From positions 1 to 16,163 of the forward strand of contig JBEAOO010000350.1 in NCBI GenBank assembly GCA_041164825.1: a DNA stretch of 16,163 bases, given 5' to 3'. Positions 1-7,515 of this stretch are shown here, piece after piece (position 1 is the first letter of the stretch; the number at the start of each line of letters is the position of its first letter). The notes under the pieces are model-generated. The model saw only the letters and a list, made by a program, of their open reading frames with translations. It searched no databases and was not told where the DNA came from. A program made the position numbers and the translations under genes. The stretch comes from JBEAOO01 sp041164825 (GTDB lineage Bacteria; Pseudomonadota; Gammaproteobacteria; Burkholderiales; Burkholderiaceae_C).

Positions 1-129
1 CGGTCACCCCGGGCGGCATCGGCAGCTTAGCGGCAAGCCGTTGCCCGGGTCGGTGCGACACAGCAGCCAAGGCGCCGAGGGCGCTGGACCAGGCCGGTGC
101 ACGCCATCTCGCTCAGCGGCGCCACAGGC

Positions 130-573
130 TCAAAGGCGCAAGCTCACCGGAATCGTCACCGGCCCATCGTTGACCAGGTGCACCTGCATGTCGGCACCAA
201 AGCGGCCGCTCTCTACCACCGGGTGGCGGCTGCCGGCAGCGCGCAGCACGTGTTGGTAGAGGCGCTCGCCTTCTGCTGCGGGCGCGGCGCCGGTGAAGCT
301 GGGGCGGTTGCCGCTCCAGGGGTCGGCGGCCAAGGTGAACTGGCTGACGATCAGCAAGCCGCCGCCCACATCGGCCACGCTGCGGTTCATCTTGCCGTCG
401 GCGTCGCTGAAGATGCGCAGCTTGAGCCACTTCTCCACCAGCCGCTCGGCCAGCGCCTCGGTGTCGCCGGGCTCGGCGCACACCAGCACCAGCAGACCGT
501 GGTCGATGCGGCCGACGGTCAGGCCACCGATGTCGACCCGCGCTTGGCGCACGCGCTGCAGCAGGGAGATCAC
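130..573 (-). CDS. dtd: D-aminoacyl-tRNA deacylase
   Basis: Cytoplasmic editing enzyme that hydrolyses D-aminoacyl-tRNA (notably D-Tyr-tRNA) and mischarged Gly-tRNA(Ala). The 147-residue product matches the usual family length of about 145. It carries the signature SQFTL at residues 77-81, which holds the catalytic-site Thr, and the C-terminal NDGPVT at 135-140, which holds the Gly-cisPro chirality filter. The open frame runs further upstream inside tyrS, but the start is taken as GTG at 573: AGGAGG lies 4 nt before it (578-583) and family alignment begins at ISLLQRV. The gene follows tyrS after 14 nt, so the two are probably one operon. The pairing makes sense because Dtd removes D-Tyr that TyrRS can attach. 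Identity is confident. Confidence 0.95.
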   Translation of the reverse strand: MISLLQRVRQARVDIGGLTVGRIDHGLLVLVCAEPGDTEALAERLVEKWLKLRIFSDADGKMNRSVADVGGGLLIVSQFTLAADPWSGNRPSFTGAAPAAEGERLYQHVLRAAGSRHPVVESGRFGADMQVHLVNDGPVTIPVSLRL

Positions 574-577
574 AGCG

Positions 578-583
578 CCTCCT
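578..583 (-). promoter_or_regulatory. Ribosome binding site deciding the dtd start
   Basis: On the minus strand AGGAGG lies in the 14-nt gap between the tyrS stop and the GTG at 573. It fixes the dtd start at GTG and rules out the much longer in-frame extension into tyrS. Confidence 0.85.
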
Positions 584-587
584 GCAC

Positions 588-1847
588 TCAGCTCAAGGTA
601 ACGCGCGCGAACTTGCGCTTGCCCACCTGCACCACGTAGCTGCCGGCGTTCAGCTTCAAGCCCTTGTCGCTGATGACGCTGCCGTCCACGCGCACACCGC
701 CACCGTCGATCAGGCGGTGGGCCTCGCTGCCCGAGGGCGCGAGGTTGGCTTGCTTGAGCAGCGCGCCAATGCCCAGCGGGGCACCACTCAGCGCCACCTC
801 GGGGATCTCGTCGGGCACGCCGCCGCGGGCGCGGTGGTTGAAATCCTGCTCGGCCGCATCGGCCGCCGCCACGCTGTGGAAGCGGGCGGTGATTTCCTTG
901 GCCAGCAGCACCTTGGCGTCCTTGGGGTTGCGACCGCCTTCCACCTCGGCACGCAGCGCGGCGATCTCGGCCTCGGAGCGGAAGCTCAGCAAGGTGAAGT
1001 ACTTCCACATCAGCGTGTCGCTCACCGACAGCAGCTTGGCGAACATGTCGTTGGCCGGCTCGGCGATGCCGATGTAGTTGCCCTTGCTCTTGGACATCTT
1101 CTCCACGCCGTCCAGCCCTTCGAGCAGCGGCATGGTCAAGATGCACTGCGGCTCCTGGCCGTACTCGGCCTGCAGCGTGCGGCCCATCAGCAGGTTGAAC
1201 TTCTGGTCGGTGCCGCCGAGCTCCAGGTCGCTCTTGAGCGCGACCGAGTCATAGCCCTGCATCAACGGGTACAGAAATTCGTGCACGCTGATCGGCGTGC
1301 CGGCGGTGAAACGCTGGTGGAAGTCGTTGCGTTCCATCATGCGCGCCACGGTGTACTTGGCGGCCAGCTGGATCATGCCCATCGAGCCCAGCGGCAGGCA
1401 CCACTCGCTGTTGTAGCGAATCTCGGTCTTGGCCGGGTCGAGCACCAAGCTGGCTTGCTTGTAATAGGTCTCGGCGTTGAGCTTGATCTGCTCGGGCGTG
1501 AGCGGCGGGCGCGTGCTGTTGCGGCCCGACGGATCGCCGATCAGGCTGGTGAAGTCACCGATCAGAAAGATCACCTGGTGCCCGATGTCCTGCAACTGCC
1601 GCATCTTGTTGAGCACCACGGTGTGCCCGATGTGGATGTCGGGCGCCGTCGGGTCGAGGCCGAGCTTGATGCGCAGCGGCACGCCGGTGGCCGCCGAGCG
1701 GGCCAGCTTGGCGGTCCATTCGGCCTCGGGCAGCAGCTCTTCCACGCCGCGGCGGGTCACGGCCAACGCGGCCAAAACCTCATCCGTCACCGGGTACTTG
1801 GGTGCAGAAGCGGGCGGTTGCGCGGGGTTGGCAGTAGCGTCGGACAT
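588..1847 (-). CDS. tyrS: Tyrosyl-tRNA synthetase (KMSKS-type)
   Basis: Class I aminoacyl-tRNA synthetase that charges tRNA(Tyr) with tyrosine in the cytoplasm. The 419-residue protein has the ATP-binding HIGH motif at 72-75, the tyrosine-pocket segment YPLMQGYD at about 193-200, GGTDQ at 211-215, and the mobile loop KMSKS at 250-254. An S4-type RNA-binding domain occupies about 355-419. KMSKS rather than KFGKT, together with the length, places it in the TyrZ-like subfamily common in beta- and gammaproteobacteria rather than the E. coli TyrS subfamily. The start is ATG at 1847, giving MSDATANP; only a weak AGG-like ribosome site precedes it. It is the first gene of a tyrS-dtd unit and diverges from the M23 peptidase gene. 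Confidence 0.97.
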   Translation of the reverse strand: MSDATANPAQPPASAPKYPVTDEVLAALAVTRRGVEELLPEAEWTAKLARSAATGVPLRIKLGLDPTAPDIHIGHTVVLNKMRQLQDIGHQVIFLIGDFTSLIGDPSGRNSTRPPLTPEQIKLNAETYYKQASLVLDPAKTEIRYNSEWCLPLGSMGMIQLAAKYTVARMMERNDFHQRFTAGTPISVHEFLYPLMQGYDSVALKSDLELGGTDQKFNLLMGRTLQAEYGQEPQCILTMPLLEGLDGVEKMSKSKGNYIGIAEPANDMFAKLLSVSDTLMWKYFTLLSFRSEAEIAALRAEVEGGRNPKDAKVLLAKEITARFHSVAAADAAEQDFNHRARGGVPDEIPEVALSGAPLGIGALLKQANLAPSGSEAHRLIDGGGVRVDGSVISDKGLKLNAGSYVVQVGKRKFARVTLS

Positions 1848-2095
1848 GGGAGCCTGAGTAAGCGGTGGTCACCGCAGGTGAATCTAAGTAAAGCTGGGGG
1901 CTTTGCTGACGCAGCCCGAAAAGGGCCTCGGTATACTGCGCCGCAACAACCGCCAGGGGCCACCAGAGCCAGAGCCGGCGGACACCGTGGGGCAGATCGC
2001 TGATTCTAGTAGACGCCCCTGTGCTGAACCCCGAGCACGTGCACCGGCCTCGCCCGCACACCGCTCCCTGACAAGCGCCTCGGCGCCACCCTACT

Positions 2096-3502
2096 TTGAG
2101 CTCGTTGGATGTCATAGACCGGGCGCTCGATCGCGCCCTGGCCCGTACCGGCCAAATCCTCACCCGCCACCCGCGCACCCTGCTGGCCACGGCCCTGCTG
2201 AGTCTGGGCGGCTTGGGCGCCACCGCGTTCAGCATGGCCTCGGCCGACGGCGCTGCGGGGCTCGATTTGCCAGTGCAGCGCGTGGTGTCCGAAGCCGTGC
2301 CGATGCCGGCGCTCGACGCCCAGCTGGAAGCCCTGGCCGCCAGCGAACAAACGCTCTACCGCAGCGACACCACTCGTGCTGGCGACACCGTCGACAGCCT
2401 GCTGCGCCGCCTCGGCGTGAGCGATGCCGCGGCTGCCCGCTTCTTGCGCACCGATCCCACAGCCCAAAACGTGTTGTTGGGCAGCGCCGGCAAGCTGGTG
2501 CAAGCCCGCAGTGGCGCCAGCGGCGTGCTGCAGGAGTTGGTGGCGCGCTACCCCAGCGACGTGCCCGAAGAGCTGACCCAGAAGTTCAAACGGCTGAGCA
2601 TCCACCGCAGCGCCGACGGCCAACTGCACAGCCGCATCGAGACCGCCCCGCTGCAAGTGCAAACGCGCGTGGGCAGCGGCACCATCAGCCAATCGCTGTT
2701 TGCCGCCACCGACGAAGCCCGCCTGCCCGACAACGTGGCCAGTCAGTTGGCCGAAATGTTCGGGACGGAGATCGACTTCCGCCGCGACCTGCGCCGCGGC
2801 GACACCTTCAGCGTGGTCTACGAGGCGCTGGTGGCCGATGGTGAATTGGTGCCCTGGGGCAACGGCGCGGGCCGTGTGCTGGCCGCCGATTTCGTCAACG
2901 GCGCGCGCCGCTATTCAGCGGCTTGGTATGCCGATGCCCAAGGCAAAGGCGCCTATTTCGACCTGAACGGTCAGAGCAAGCGCCGCGCCTTCTTGGCCAG
3001 CCCGCTGGAGTTCTCGCGCGTCACCTCGGGCTTTGCGATGCGCATGCACCCGATTTTGGGCATCTGGAAGCAACACAAGGGCGTGGACTTTGGCGCGCCC
3101 ACGGGCACACCGATCCGCGCGGTGGGTGATGGCGTGGTCGAGTTTGCCGGGTGGCAAAACGGCTATGGCAATGTGGTCACGATCGCCCACAGCCAAGGCC
3201 GCGCCACCACCTACGCCCACATGAGCCGCATTGATGTGCGCGTGGGCCAGCGCATTGAGCAGGGCGCCAATGTCGGCGCGGTGGGCGCCACCGGCTGGGC
3301 CACCGGCCCGCACCTGCACTTTGAATTCAAGGTCAACGGCGAGCAGCAAGACCCGATGGCGATCGCCCAAAGCTCCGAGGCGGTCAGCATCCCTGCCGGC
3401 GCACGGCCAGCCTTTGTGCAAATGGCCAGCGAGTACAAATCGCGCATGGACTTGGCCCTGGCCACCCCCGCCCGCGGCGTGGGCCGCCGCGTGGTTGAGT
3501 GA
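2096..3502 (+). CDS. M23 family metallopeptidase, MepM-like, membrane-anchored
   Basis: Predicted periplasmic zinc endopeptidase that cuts peptidoglycan cross-links. The 468 residues comprise a short cytoplasmic N-terminus, one membrane helix at about 28-46, an OapA/LysM-like region around 90-150, a linking domain at about 195-300, and an M23 (LytM) domain at about 305-420. The zinc/catalytic set is intact: H327 and D331 in HKGVDFGAP, H375 in YAHMSRI, and H406/H408 in GPHLHFEF. An in-frame stop at 2069 and the absence of ATG leave TTG 2096 or TTG 2105 as the start; neither has a clear ribosome site, so the first few residues are uncertain. A TATACT -10-like box lies at 1932-1937 with no convincing -35. 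anmK begins 21 nt downstream, so the pair couples wall cleavage to recycling. Confidence 0.93.
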   Translation: MSSLDVIDRALDRALARTGQILTRHPRTLLATALLSLGGLGATAFSMASADGAAGLDLPVQRVVSEAVPMPALDAQLEALAASEQTLYRSDTTRAGDTVDSLLRRLGVSDAAAARFLRTDPTAQNVLLGSAGKLVQARSGASGVLQELVARYPSDVPEELTQKFKRLSIHRSADGQLHSRIETAPLQVQTRVGSGTISQSLFAATDEARLPDNVASQLAEMFGTEIDFRRDLRRGDTFSVVYEALVADGELVPWGNGAGRVLAADFVNGARRYSAAWYADAQGKGAYFDLNGQSKRRAFLASPLEFSRVTSGFAMRMHPILGIWKQHKGVDFGAPTGTPIRAVGDGVVEFAGWQNGYGNVVTIAHSQGRATTYAHMSRIDVRVGQRIEQGANVGAVGATGWATGPHLHFEFKVNGEQQDPMAIAQSSEAVSIPAGARPAFVQMASEYKSRMDLALATPARGVGRRVVE

Positions 3503-3523
3503 GTTGAGCGGCCGAGCGCAGGC

Positions 3524-4642
3524 GTGAGCCACCTGTACATCGGCCTGATGTCGGGCACCTCGATGGACGGGGTGGACGGCGTGCTCGCCGACCTCCGCCC
3601 TGGCCAAGCGCTGCGCGTGGTGGCCCATGCCCACCGCCCGTTTGACCCCGCACTCGCTGCGGCGCTGTGGGCGCTCAACAGTCCGGGCGACAACGAACTT
3701 CACCACGCCGCGCTGGCCGCCAATGCGCTGGCACGCGGCTGCGCCGAGGTGGTGAACGAGTTGCTGTCACTCAGCGGGCTGCCCACCAGCGCCGTGCGCG
3801 CCATCGGCGCCCATGGCCAAACCGTGCGCCATCGCCCGCGCGAGTTCGATGGCACCGGCTACACCCTGCAACTCAACAACCCCGCGCTGCTGGCCGAACT
3901 GGCCGGCATCGACGTGGTGAGCGATTTCCGCAGCCGCGACGTGGCCGCCGGCGGCCAAGGTGCACCGCTGGTGCCCGCCTTCCACCAAGGGCTGTTTCGC
4001 CGCCCCGATGAAGATGTCGCCGTGCTCAACCTCGGCGGCATCAGCAACCTCACACTGCTGCCCCGCCAAGGCAGCACCCTGGGCTTTGACTGTGGCCCTG
4101 CCAACGCATTGATGGACCACTGGTGCCAGCGGCACACCGGCGCCGCCTTTGATGCCGCTGGCGCCTGGGCGGCCACGGGCCAGGTGCTGCCCACCTTGCT
4201 GAGCGCGCTGCTGGCAGAGCCTTTTTTCGCCCTGCCCCCGCCCAAGAGCACGGGCCGCGACCTGTTTCACCCGGCCTGGTTGACAGCAAAGTTGGCGGCC
4301 GCCCTCGCCACCGACGCCTCGCCTGCCGATGTGCAAGCCACGCTGCTCGAACTCACCGCGCGCTCGTGTGTGGACGCCCTGCTGCGCCACGCCCCCACCA
4401 CGCAGGCCCTGCTGGTGTGCGGCGGCGGCGCGCTCAACGGCCAGTTGATGCGCCGATTGCAGGCGCTGCTGCCCCAGGCCAGCGTACAGCCCACCGACGC
4501 ACGCGGATTGCCCGCCATGCAGGTGGAGGCCGCGGCTTTCGCTTGGTTGGCCCAGGCCTGCGTGACCCGCCAAGCCGGCAACCTGGTGAGCGTCACCGGG
4601 GCACAGGGCCCGCGCGTGCTGGGCAGCATCACCCCCGCCTGA
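3524..4642 (+). CDS. anmK: Anhydro-N-acetylmuramic acid kinase
   Basis: Peptidoglycan-recycling enzyme that uses ATP to open and phosphorylate 1,6-anhydro-MurNAc, giving MurNAc-6-phosphate in the cytoplasm. The 372-residue length is typical. Motifs of the hexokinase/HSP70/actin fold are present: GLMSGTSMDGVD at 7-18, AHGQT at 96-100, DFRSRDVAAGGQGAPLVP at 134-151, NLGGISNLT at 169-177, and GFDCGPAN at 187-194, whose Asp189 is the probable catalytic base by family analogy. A phosphate-binding CGGGALN stretch lies late in the protein. The start is GTG at 3524, matching the conserved N-terminus, with a weak ribosome site. It lies directly behind the M23 endopeptidase gene and ends 21 nt before a strong terminator. 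Confidence 0.96.
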   Translation: MSHLYIGLMSGTSMDGVDGVLADLRPGQALRVVAHAHRPFDPALAAALWALNSPGDNELHHAALAANALARGCAEVVNELLSLSGLPTSAVRAIGAHGQTVRHRPREFDGTGYTLQLNNPALLAELAGIDVVSDFRSRDVAAGGQGAPLVPAFHQGLFRRPDEDVAVLNLGGISNLTLLPRQGSTLGFDCGPANALMDHWCQRHTGAAFDAAGAWAATGQVLPTLLSALLAEPFFALPPPKSTGRDLFHPAWLTAKLAAALATDASPADVQATLLELTARSCVDALLRHAPTTQALLVCGGGALNGQLMRRLQALLPQASVQPTDARGLPAMQVEAAAFAWLAQACVTRQAGNLVSVTGAQGPRVLGSITPA

Positions 4643-4663
4643 GGCCGAGGCGCGCAGGCATGA

Positions 4664-4687
4664 AAAAACCGCCCGAAGGCGGTTTTT
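4664..4687. terminator. Bidirectional rho-independent terminator between anmK and erpA
   Basis: A perfect 10-bp stem of AAAAACCGCC with GGCGGTTTTT encloses a CGAA tetraloop. It reads as a GC stem followed by a T run on both strands, so it can end both the plus-strand M23-anmK unit and the convergent minus-strand erpA unit. Confidence 0.93.
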
Positions 4688-4733
4688 GTTCGGTCAGCGC
4701 AGCAGCGCCCGGGTCAGCCCTCGCCCACCTGAA

Positions 4734-5114
4734 TCAGACTGAGAAGCTCGACCCGCAACCGCAGGTGGTTGTCGCGTTCGGGTTCTTGATCACGAACTGG
4801 GCGCCTTGCAGGTCGTCCTTGTAATCAATCTCGGCGCCCGCCAAATACTGCAGGCTCATCGCGTCGATCAACAGCGTGACGCCGTTTTTGGCCATCTGCG
4901 TGTCGTCTTCGTTGACGATTTCATCGAACGTGAAGCCGTACTGGAAGCCGGAGCAGCCGCCACCTTGCACGAACACGCGCAGCTTCAGATCAGGATTGCC
5001 CTCTTCCTCGACCAGCTCTTTCACTTTGGCCGCGGCGCTGTCGGTGAACACCAAGGGCACGGGTGGCGCGTCAGCGGTGGGCGAGGTTTGAAGGGTTTCG
5101 GCAACTGCACTCAT
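4734..5114 (-). CDS. erpA: Iron-sulfur cluster insertion protein, A-type carrier
   Basis: Small A-type carrier that receives Fe-S clusters and delivers them to apo-proteins such as isoprenoid-synthesis and respiratory enzymes. The 126-residue product has the three cluster-binding cysteines of the HesB/IscA/ErpA family: C54 in GGGCSGF, then C118 and C120 in TCGCGSSF at the C-terminus. The Asp/Glu-rich FDEIVNEDD segment and the absence of an iscSUA neighbourhood favour ErpA over IscA. The frame is open 14 codons further upstream, but ATG 5114 is chosen because GGAG precedes it at proper spacing and MSAVAETLQ is the natural N-terminus. It is the last gene of the DUF6776-bactofilin-erpA cluster, 38 nt after bactofilin. 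Confidence 0.95.
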   Translation of the reverse strand: MSAVAETLQTSPTADAPPVPLVFTDSAAAKVKELVEEEGNPDLKLRVFVQGGGCSGFQYGFTFDEIVNEDDTQMAKNGVTLLIDAMSLQYLAGAEIDYKDDLQGAQFVIKNPNATTTCGCGSSFSV

Positions 5115-5152
5115 GGGGAACTCCAAAAAATCAAAATGTGGCGCGCGAGCGA

Positions 5153-5584
5153 TCAAGCTTCGTTCGAGGCAGCCAGCTTCAGCGGTGCTTGCCCAACGGG
5201 CAAGGCGGCCGCTTTGTCACCAGAACGCTCGCCCGCCTTGATCGGCCGCAACTCGCCGTCAATGGTGGCACCTTGGTGCATTTCCAAGGCCTCGTAGCTC
5301 ACATCACCCACGATGCTGGCCTTGGGTTGCAACTCCAGAAGGGCCGTGGAATGCACTGGCCCGACCACGCTTCCGTTGATGATCACATGACCCGCACTGA
5401 CCTTGCCAGTGACACGGGCTTTTTCGCTGATCACCAGGATGCTGCCGGCCTCGCTGGCAGCGATCACATCGCCCAGCACTTCGCCATCAATGCGCAGCCC
5501 ATCGGTGAACCGCAGTTCGCCCTGGATCAACGTGCCCTCACCGATCAGCGTGCGAATGGGCGGCTGCTTCTTTTTTCCAAACAT
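5153..5584 (-). CDS. Bactofilin (polymer-forming cytoskeletal protein)
   Basis: Bactofilins self-assemble without nucleotide into filaments that act as membrane-associated scaffolds, often for wall-synthesis or wall-cleaving enzymes. This 143-residue protein has a short basic N-terminus (MFGKKKQPP), then a beta-helical core at about 14-112. The core shows the repeating pattern of small hydrophobic strands and glycine turns (IDGEVLGDV, VTGKVSAGHV, INGSVVGPV, IVGDVSYEA, IDGELRP), followed by a flexible Ala/Lys-containing tail. ATG 5584 is the start: AGGAGA sits 7 nt upstream on the minus strand and the core begins soon after; the frame is open further upstream but without family similarity. It lies 70 nt after the DUF6776 gene. 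A partner M23 peptidase is encoded 1.7 kb away on the other strand. Confidence 0.93.
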   Translation of the reverse strand: MFGKKKQPPIRTLIGEGTLIQGELRFTDGLRIDGEVLGDVIAASEAGSILVISEKARVTGKVSAGHVIINGSVVGPVHSTALLELQPKASIVGDVSYEALEMHQGATIDGELRPIKAGERSGDKAAALPVGQAPLKLAASNEA

Positions 5585-5654
5585 GGTGCGGTCTCCTGAA
5601 TTCTGGGTAACGCGATGGCCCGTGGCTTGCGCTCGACGCCGCCAACCCCGCGCC

Positions 5655-6365
5655 TCACAAGCGCGTGAGCTGCGTGGCCTTGACCCCACCCGCCGCGTCG
5701 AGCACGCGCGCCTGGATGGTCTTGATGACGGCCTGCGGGGGATGCTCGACCAGCCCCTCCAAGCGCAGGTACTGCTTCAACTGCAAGGCCTGCGCGCCAC
5801 CTGGGGCGGCCAGCGTCCAAGGCTTGCCGTCGAGCGTGCCCGACAGGGTCACATCGTAGCGGCCGGTGAAATCGGGCTGCGTCTTGCCGGGCTGCATCAC
5901 CAGCAACTGAAAGCGCAAGTGGCCAGGGTCCTGCGGCTCGGCCTGCAAGGCCCGGATGCTCACGCCCTGCGTGGCGCCGGCCGGCAGCAAGCGCTCAAAG
6001 AAGCCCAAGTCGGCCTTGAGCGAGAGGTTCTCACTCTCGGCGGCCTTCACTTGCTGCGCCAGCTTCTCTTGCGCCGCGCGCTCGCTCTTGAGCAGGCTCT
6101 CGGCCGTGTTGGCCACGGTGATGGCTTTTTCGCGCTCACCGCGCAAGGCGCTCACCTCTTGGCGCAGCTGAGCGAGTTCGGCCTTGGCATCGCGGTCCAG
6201 GCCGGCCAAGCTCTTGCCCAGCTCAAACGCCCACAGCGCCAGCGCGGCCGAGAAGCCCAGCATCAGCGCCACCACCACCCAACGCAGCGGCCAGGGCAGG
6301 TGGCTGCGCACAATCATGCGCGGGGCACTGATGGTGAAACGGCGACGCAGCAGCTTCCAACGCAT
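5655..6365 (-). CDS. DUF6776-like membrane-anchored coiled-coil protein
   Basis: Function unknown. The 236-residue protein has a basic N-terminus (MRWKLLRRRF), a membrane helix at about 26-48 preceded by the PWPLRW motif, a long Lys/Glu/Ala-rich coiled coil at about 54-125, and a C-terminal beta-rich domain at 130-236 predicted to be periplasmic. This matches my memory of the Burkholderiales family now called DUF6776, which sits next to bactofilin genes in that order. The start is ATG 6365, supported by the conserved N-terminus although the ribosome site is poor. Met17 is the alternative. Its position upstream of bactofilin suggests a role as membrane partner or anchor of the bactofilin, which is inference only. 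Confidence 0.8.
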   Translation of the reverse strand: MRWKLLRRRFTISAPRMIVRSHLPWPLRWVVVALMLGFSAALALWAFELGKSLAGLDRDAKAELAQLRQEVSALRGEREKAITVANTAESLLKSERAAQEKLAQQVKAAESENLSLKADLGFFERLLPAGATQGVSIRALQAEPQDPGHLRFQLLVMQPGKTQPDFTGRYDVTLSGTLDGKPWTLAAPGGAQALQLKQYLRLEGLVEHPPQAVIKTIQARVLDAAGGVKATQLTRL

Positions 6366-6464
6366 CGGCGGCAGCGGTCAGGCCCGAGCCCATGGACCCA
6401 GCGGGGCCAAGGGGTTCACAGTCGCGGGGAAAAGTGTCATGCGAAGGTCACACATCGAGGGCGG

Positions 6465-6470
6465 ATTGTA
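6465..6470 (-). promoter_or_regulatory. Candidate -10 element for the DUF6776-bactofilin-erpA unit
   Basis: TACAAT on the minus strand lies about 95 nt before the DUF6776 start, a good match to the sigma-70 -10 consensus. No convincing -35 is seen 16-18 bp upstream, so the call rests on one hexamer and on the lack of any other candidate in the gap. Confidence 0.4.
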
Positions 6471-6608
6471 GGCGGCGGCATCGGGTGCGCCACGCACGCC
6501 ACCCAAGCGGGGGGCTGCGGCCGCCCGCAACGGGCAACCCACCCCTCGGGCGGCCGCACGAACGGCGGCGAGCAACAGCCGGCCAACGACGGAGCAGCAG
6601 AAATGAAC

Positions 6609-6631
6609 AAAGGCCGCACAAGGCGGCCTTT
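6609..6631 (-). terminator. Probable rho-independent terminator of rplM-rpsI
   Basis: A 9-bp perfect stem of AAAGGCCGC with GCGGCCTTT and a 5-nt loop lies 53 nt after the rpsI stop. On the minus strand it is followed by a T-rich stretch (TTTGTTCATTTC). The U-tract is interrupted, so termination may be partial. Confidence 0.7.
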
Positions 6632-6684
6632 GAAGGTTTCTGCCCGCTGCGCACGAGGCGCAACAGGGCAGAACAGAAGATCGA

Positions 6685-7077
6685 TCAGCGCTTGCTGAAC
6701 TGCTTCCGGCGACGCGCGCCGTGGAAGCCGACCTTCTTACGCTCGACTTCACGCGCATCACGCGTGACGAAGCCGGCGCGGCTCAGTTCGGGCTTCAGGG
6801 TCGCGTCGTAGTCGATCAGCGCGCGGGTGATGCCGTGACGGACAGCACCGGCTTGGCCGGATTCACCACCACCGTGCACGTTCACCTTGACGTCAAAAGC
6901 AGCGTCGTTGGCGGTCAACACCAGCGGCTGCTTGACGACCATGATCGACGTTTGACGGCCGAAGTACTCGACGGCAGGCTTGCCGTTGACAATGATCTGG
7001 CCCGTGCCCTTCTTGATGAAGACACGTGCGACAGCCGATTTGCGGCGGCCGGTACCGTAGTTCCAATTTCCGATCAT
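6685..7077 (-). CDS. rpsI: Small ribosomal subunit protein uS9
   Basis: Ribosomal protein S9 of the 30S head; its C-terminal tail reaches toward the P-site tRNA. The 130-residue product begins MIGNWNYGTGRRKSAVARVF and ends in the basic KKVGFHGARRRKQFSKR tail that is characteristic of betaproteobacterial S9. A GTG lies immediately before the ATG at 7077, but AAGGAG at 7083-7088 is spaced correctly only for the ATG. The gene follows rplM by 9 nt, in the usual rplM-rpsI operon. The ribosome site overlaps the rplM stop codon, so translation of the two is probably coupled. Confidence 0.98.
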   Translation of the reverse strand: MIGNWNYGTGRRKSAVARVFIKKGTGQIIVNGKPAVEYFGRQTSIMVVKQPLVLTANDAAFDVKVNVHGGGESGQAGAVRHGITRALIDYDATLKPELSRAGFVTRDAREVERKKVGFHGARRRKQFSKR

Positions 7078-7082
7078 CACTG

Positions 7083-7088
7083 CTCCTT
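7083..7088 (-). promoter_or_regulatory. Ribosome binding site of rpsI overlapping the rplM stop
   Basis: AAGGAG on the minus strand overlaps the rplM TAA (7087-7089) and lies 5 nt before ATG 7077. It is only 2 nt from the adjacent GTG, which decides the start in favour of ATG. Confidence 0.8.
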
Positions 7089-7515
7089 AGATTTCCAGCG
7101 CCTTGGGCTGCTGGGCAGTGTGCGGATGCGTGGCGCCCGCGTACACCTTCAGCTTCTTGATCATCGCGTAGCCCAGCGGACCCTTGGGCAGCATGCCCTT
7201 GACGGCCTTCTCCAGCGCGCGGCCGGGGTGCTTGGCTTGCATGTCCTTGAAGGTCGTGCCGTAGATGCCACCGGGGTGGCCAGAGTGACGGTAGTACACC
7301 TTGTCGGTGGCCTTGTTGCCGGTCACACGGATCTTTTCGGCGTTGACGATGACGATGAAATCGCCGGTGTCGACGTGAGGCGTGTAGATGGCCTTGTGTT
7401 TGCCGCGCAGTCGGAGAGCCACTTCACTGGCAACTCGTCCGAGGACCTTGTCGGTCGCGTCAATCACAAACCAATCGTGCGTCACTTCGGCCGGTTTGGC
7501 GCTGAAGGTTTTCAT
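7087..7515 (-). CDS. rplM: Large ribosomal subunit protein uL13
   Basis: Early-assembling 50S protein. The 142-residue product starts MKTFSAKPAEVTHDWFVIDA and contains LGRVASEVALRLRGKHK, the YTPHVDTGDFIVIVNAEKI segment and YYRHSGHPGGI, all standard for bacterial L13. In E. coli, L13 is known to repress its own operon through the mRNA leader. Here a promoter about 200 nt upstream and a leader that can fold suggest a similar arrangement, by inference. It is the first gene of rplM-rpsI. No strong Shine-Dalgarno sequence is seen just before the ATG. Confidence 0.98.
   Translation of the reverse strand: MKTFSAKPAEVTHDWFVIDATDKVLGRVASEVALRLRGKHKAIYTPHVDTGDFIVIVNAEKIRVTGNKATDKVYYRHSGHPGGIYGTTFKDMQAKHPGRALEKAVKGMLPKGPLGYAMIKKLKVYAGATHPHTAQQPKALEI

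Larger units (their letters stand above)
6366..6684. other. Intergenic region between rpsI and the DUF6776 gene
   Basis: These 319 bases hold no recognised gene. They contain, on the minus strand from right to left, the likely rpsI terminator hairpin at 6609-6631, a 12-bp perfect inverted repeat at 6516-6558, a TACAAT -10-like box at 6465-6470, and a possible 25-codon ORF at 6378-6455 ending 12 nt before the DUF6776 start. The remainder is GC-rich and featureless to my eye. Confidence 0.6.

Noticed and set aside
1..129. Possible next gene after dtd on the minus strand
   Set aside because: One minus-strand frame stays open to the edge, but it has no start codon with a ribosome site and no recognisable family residues; too short to judge.
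130..1146. A 338-codon minus-strand frame covering dtd and part of tyrS
   Set aside because: Only the last 147 codons resemble a protein family. The upstream part is an out-of-frame reading of tyrS, and a GTG with a strong ribosome site starts dtd.
717..2003. Long plus-strand open frame of 428 codons opposite tyrS
   Set aside because: It is the reverse complement shadow of a clear tyrS gene; it is rich in His, Gln, Val and Leu and has no family features.
1848..2095. A clear bidirectional promoter between tyrS and the M23 gene
   Set aside because: TATACT (1932-1937, plus) and TTAGAT (1882-1887, minus) resemble -10 boxes, but neither has a properly spaced -35, so I list no promoter feature.
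7078..7080. GTG as the rpsI start, giving MMIGNWN
   Set aside because: The ribosome site is only 2 nt away from it, and the family starts at the following ATG.
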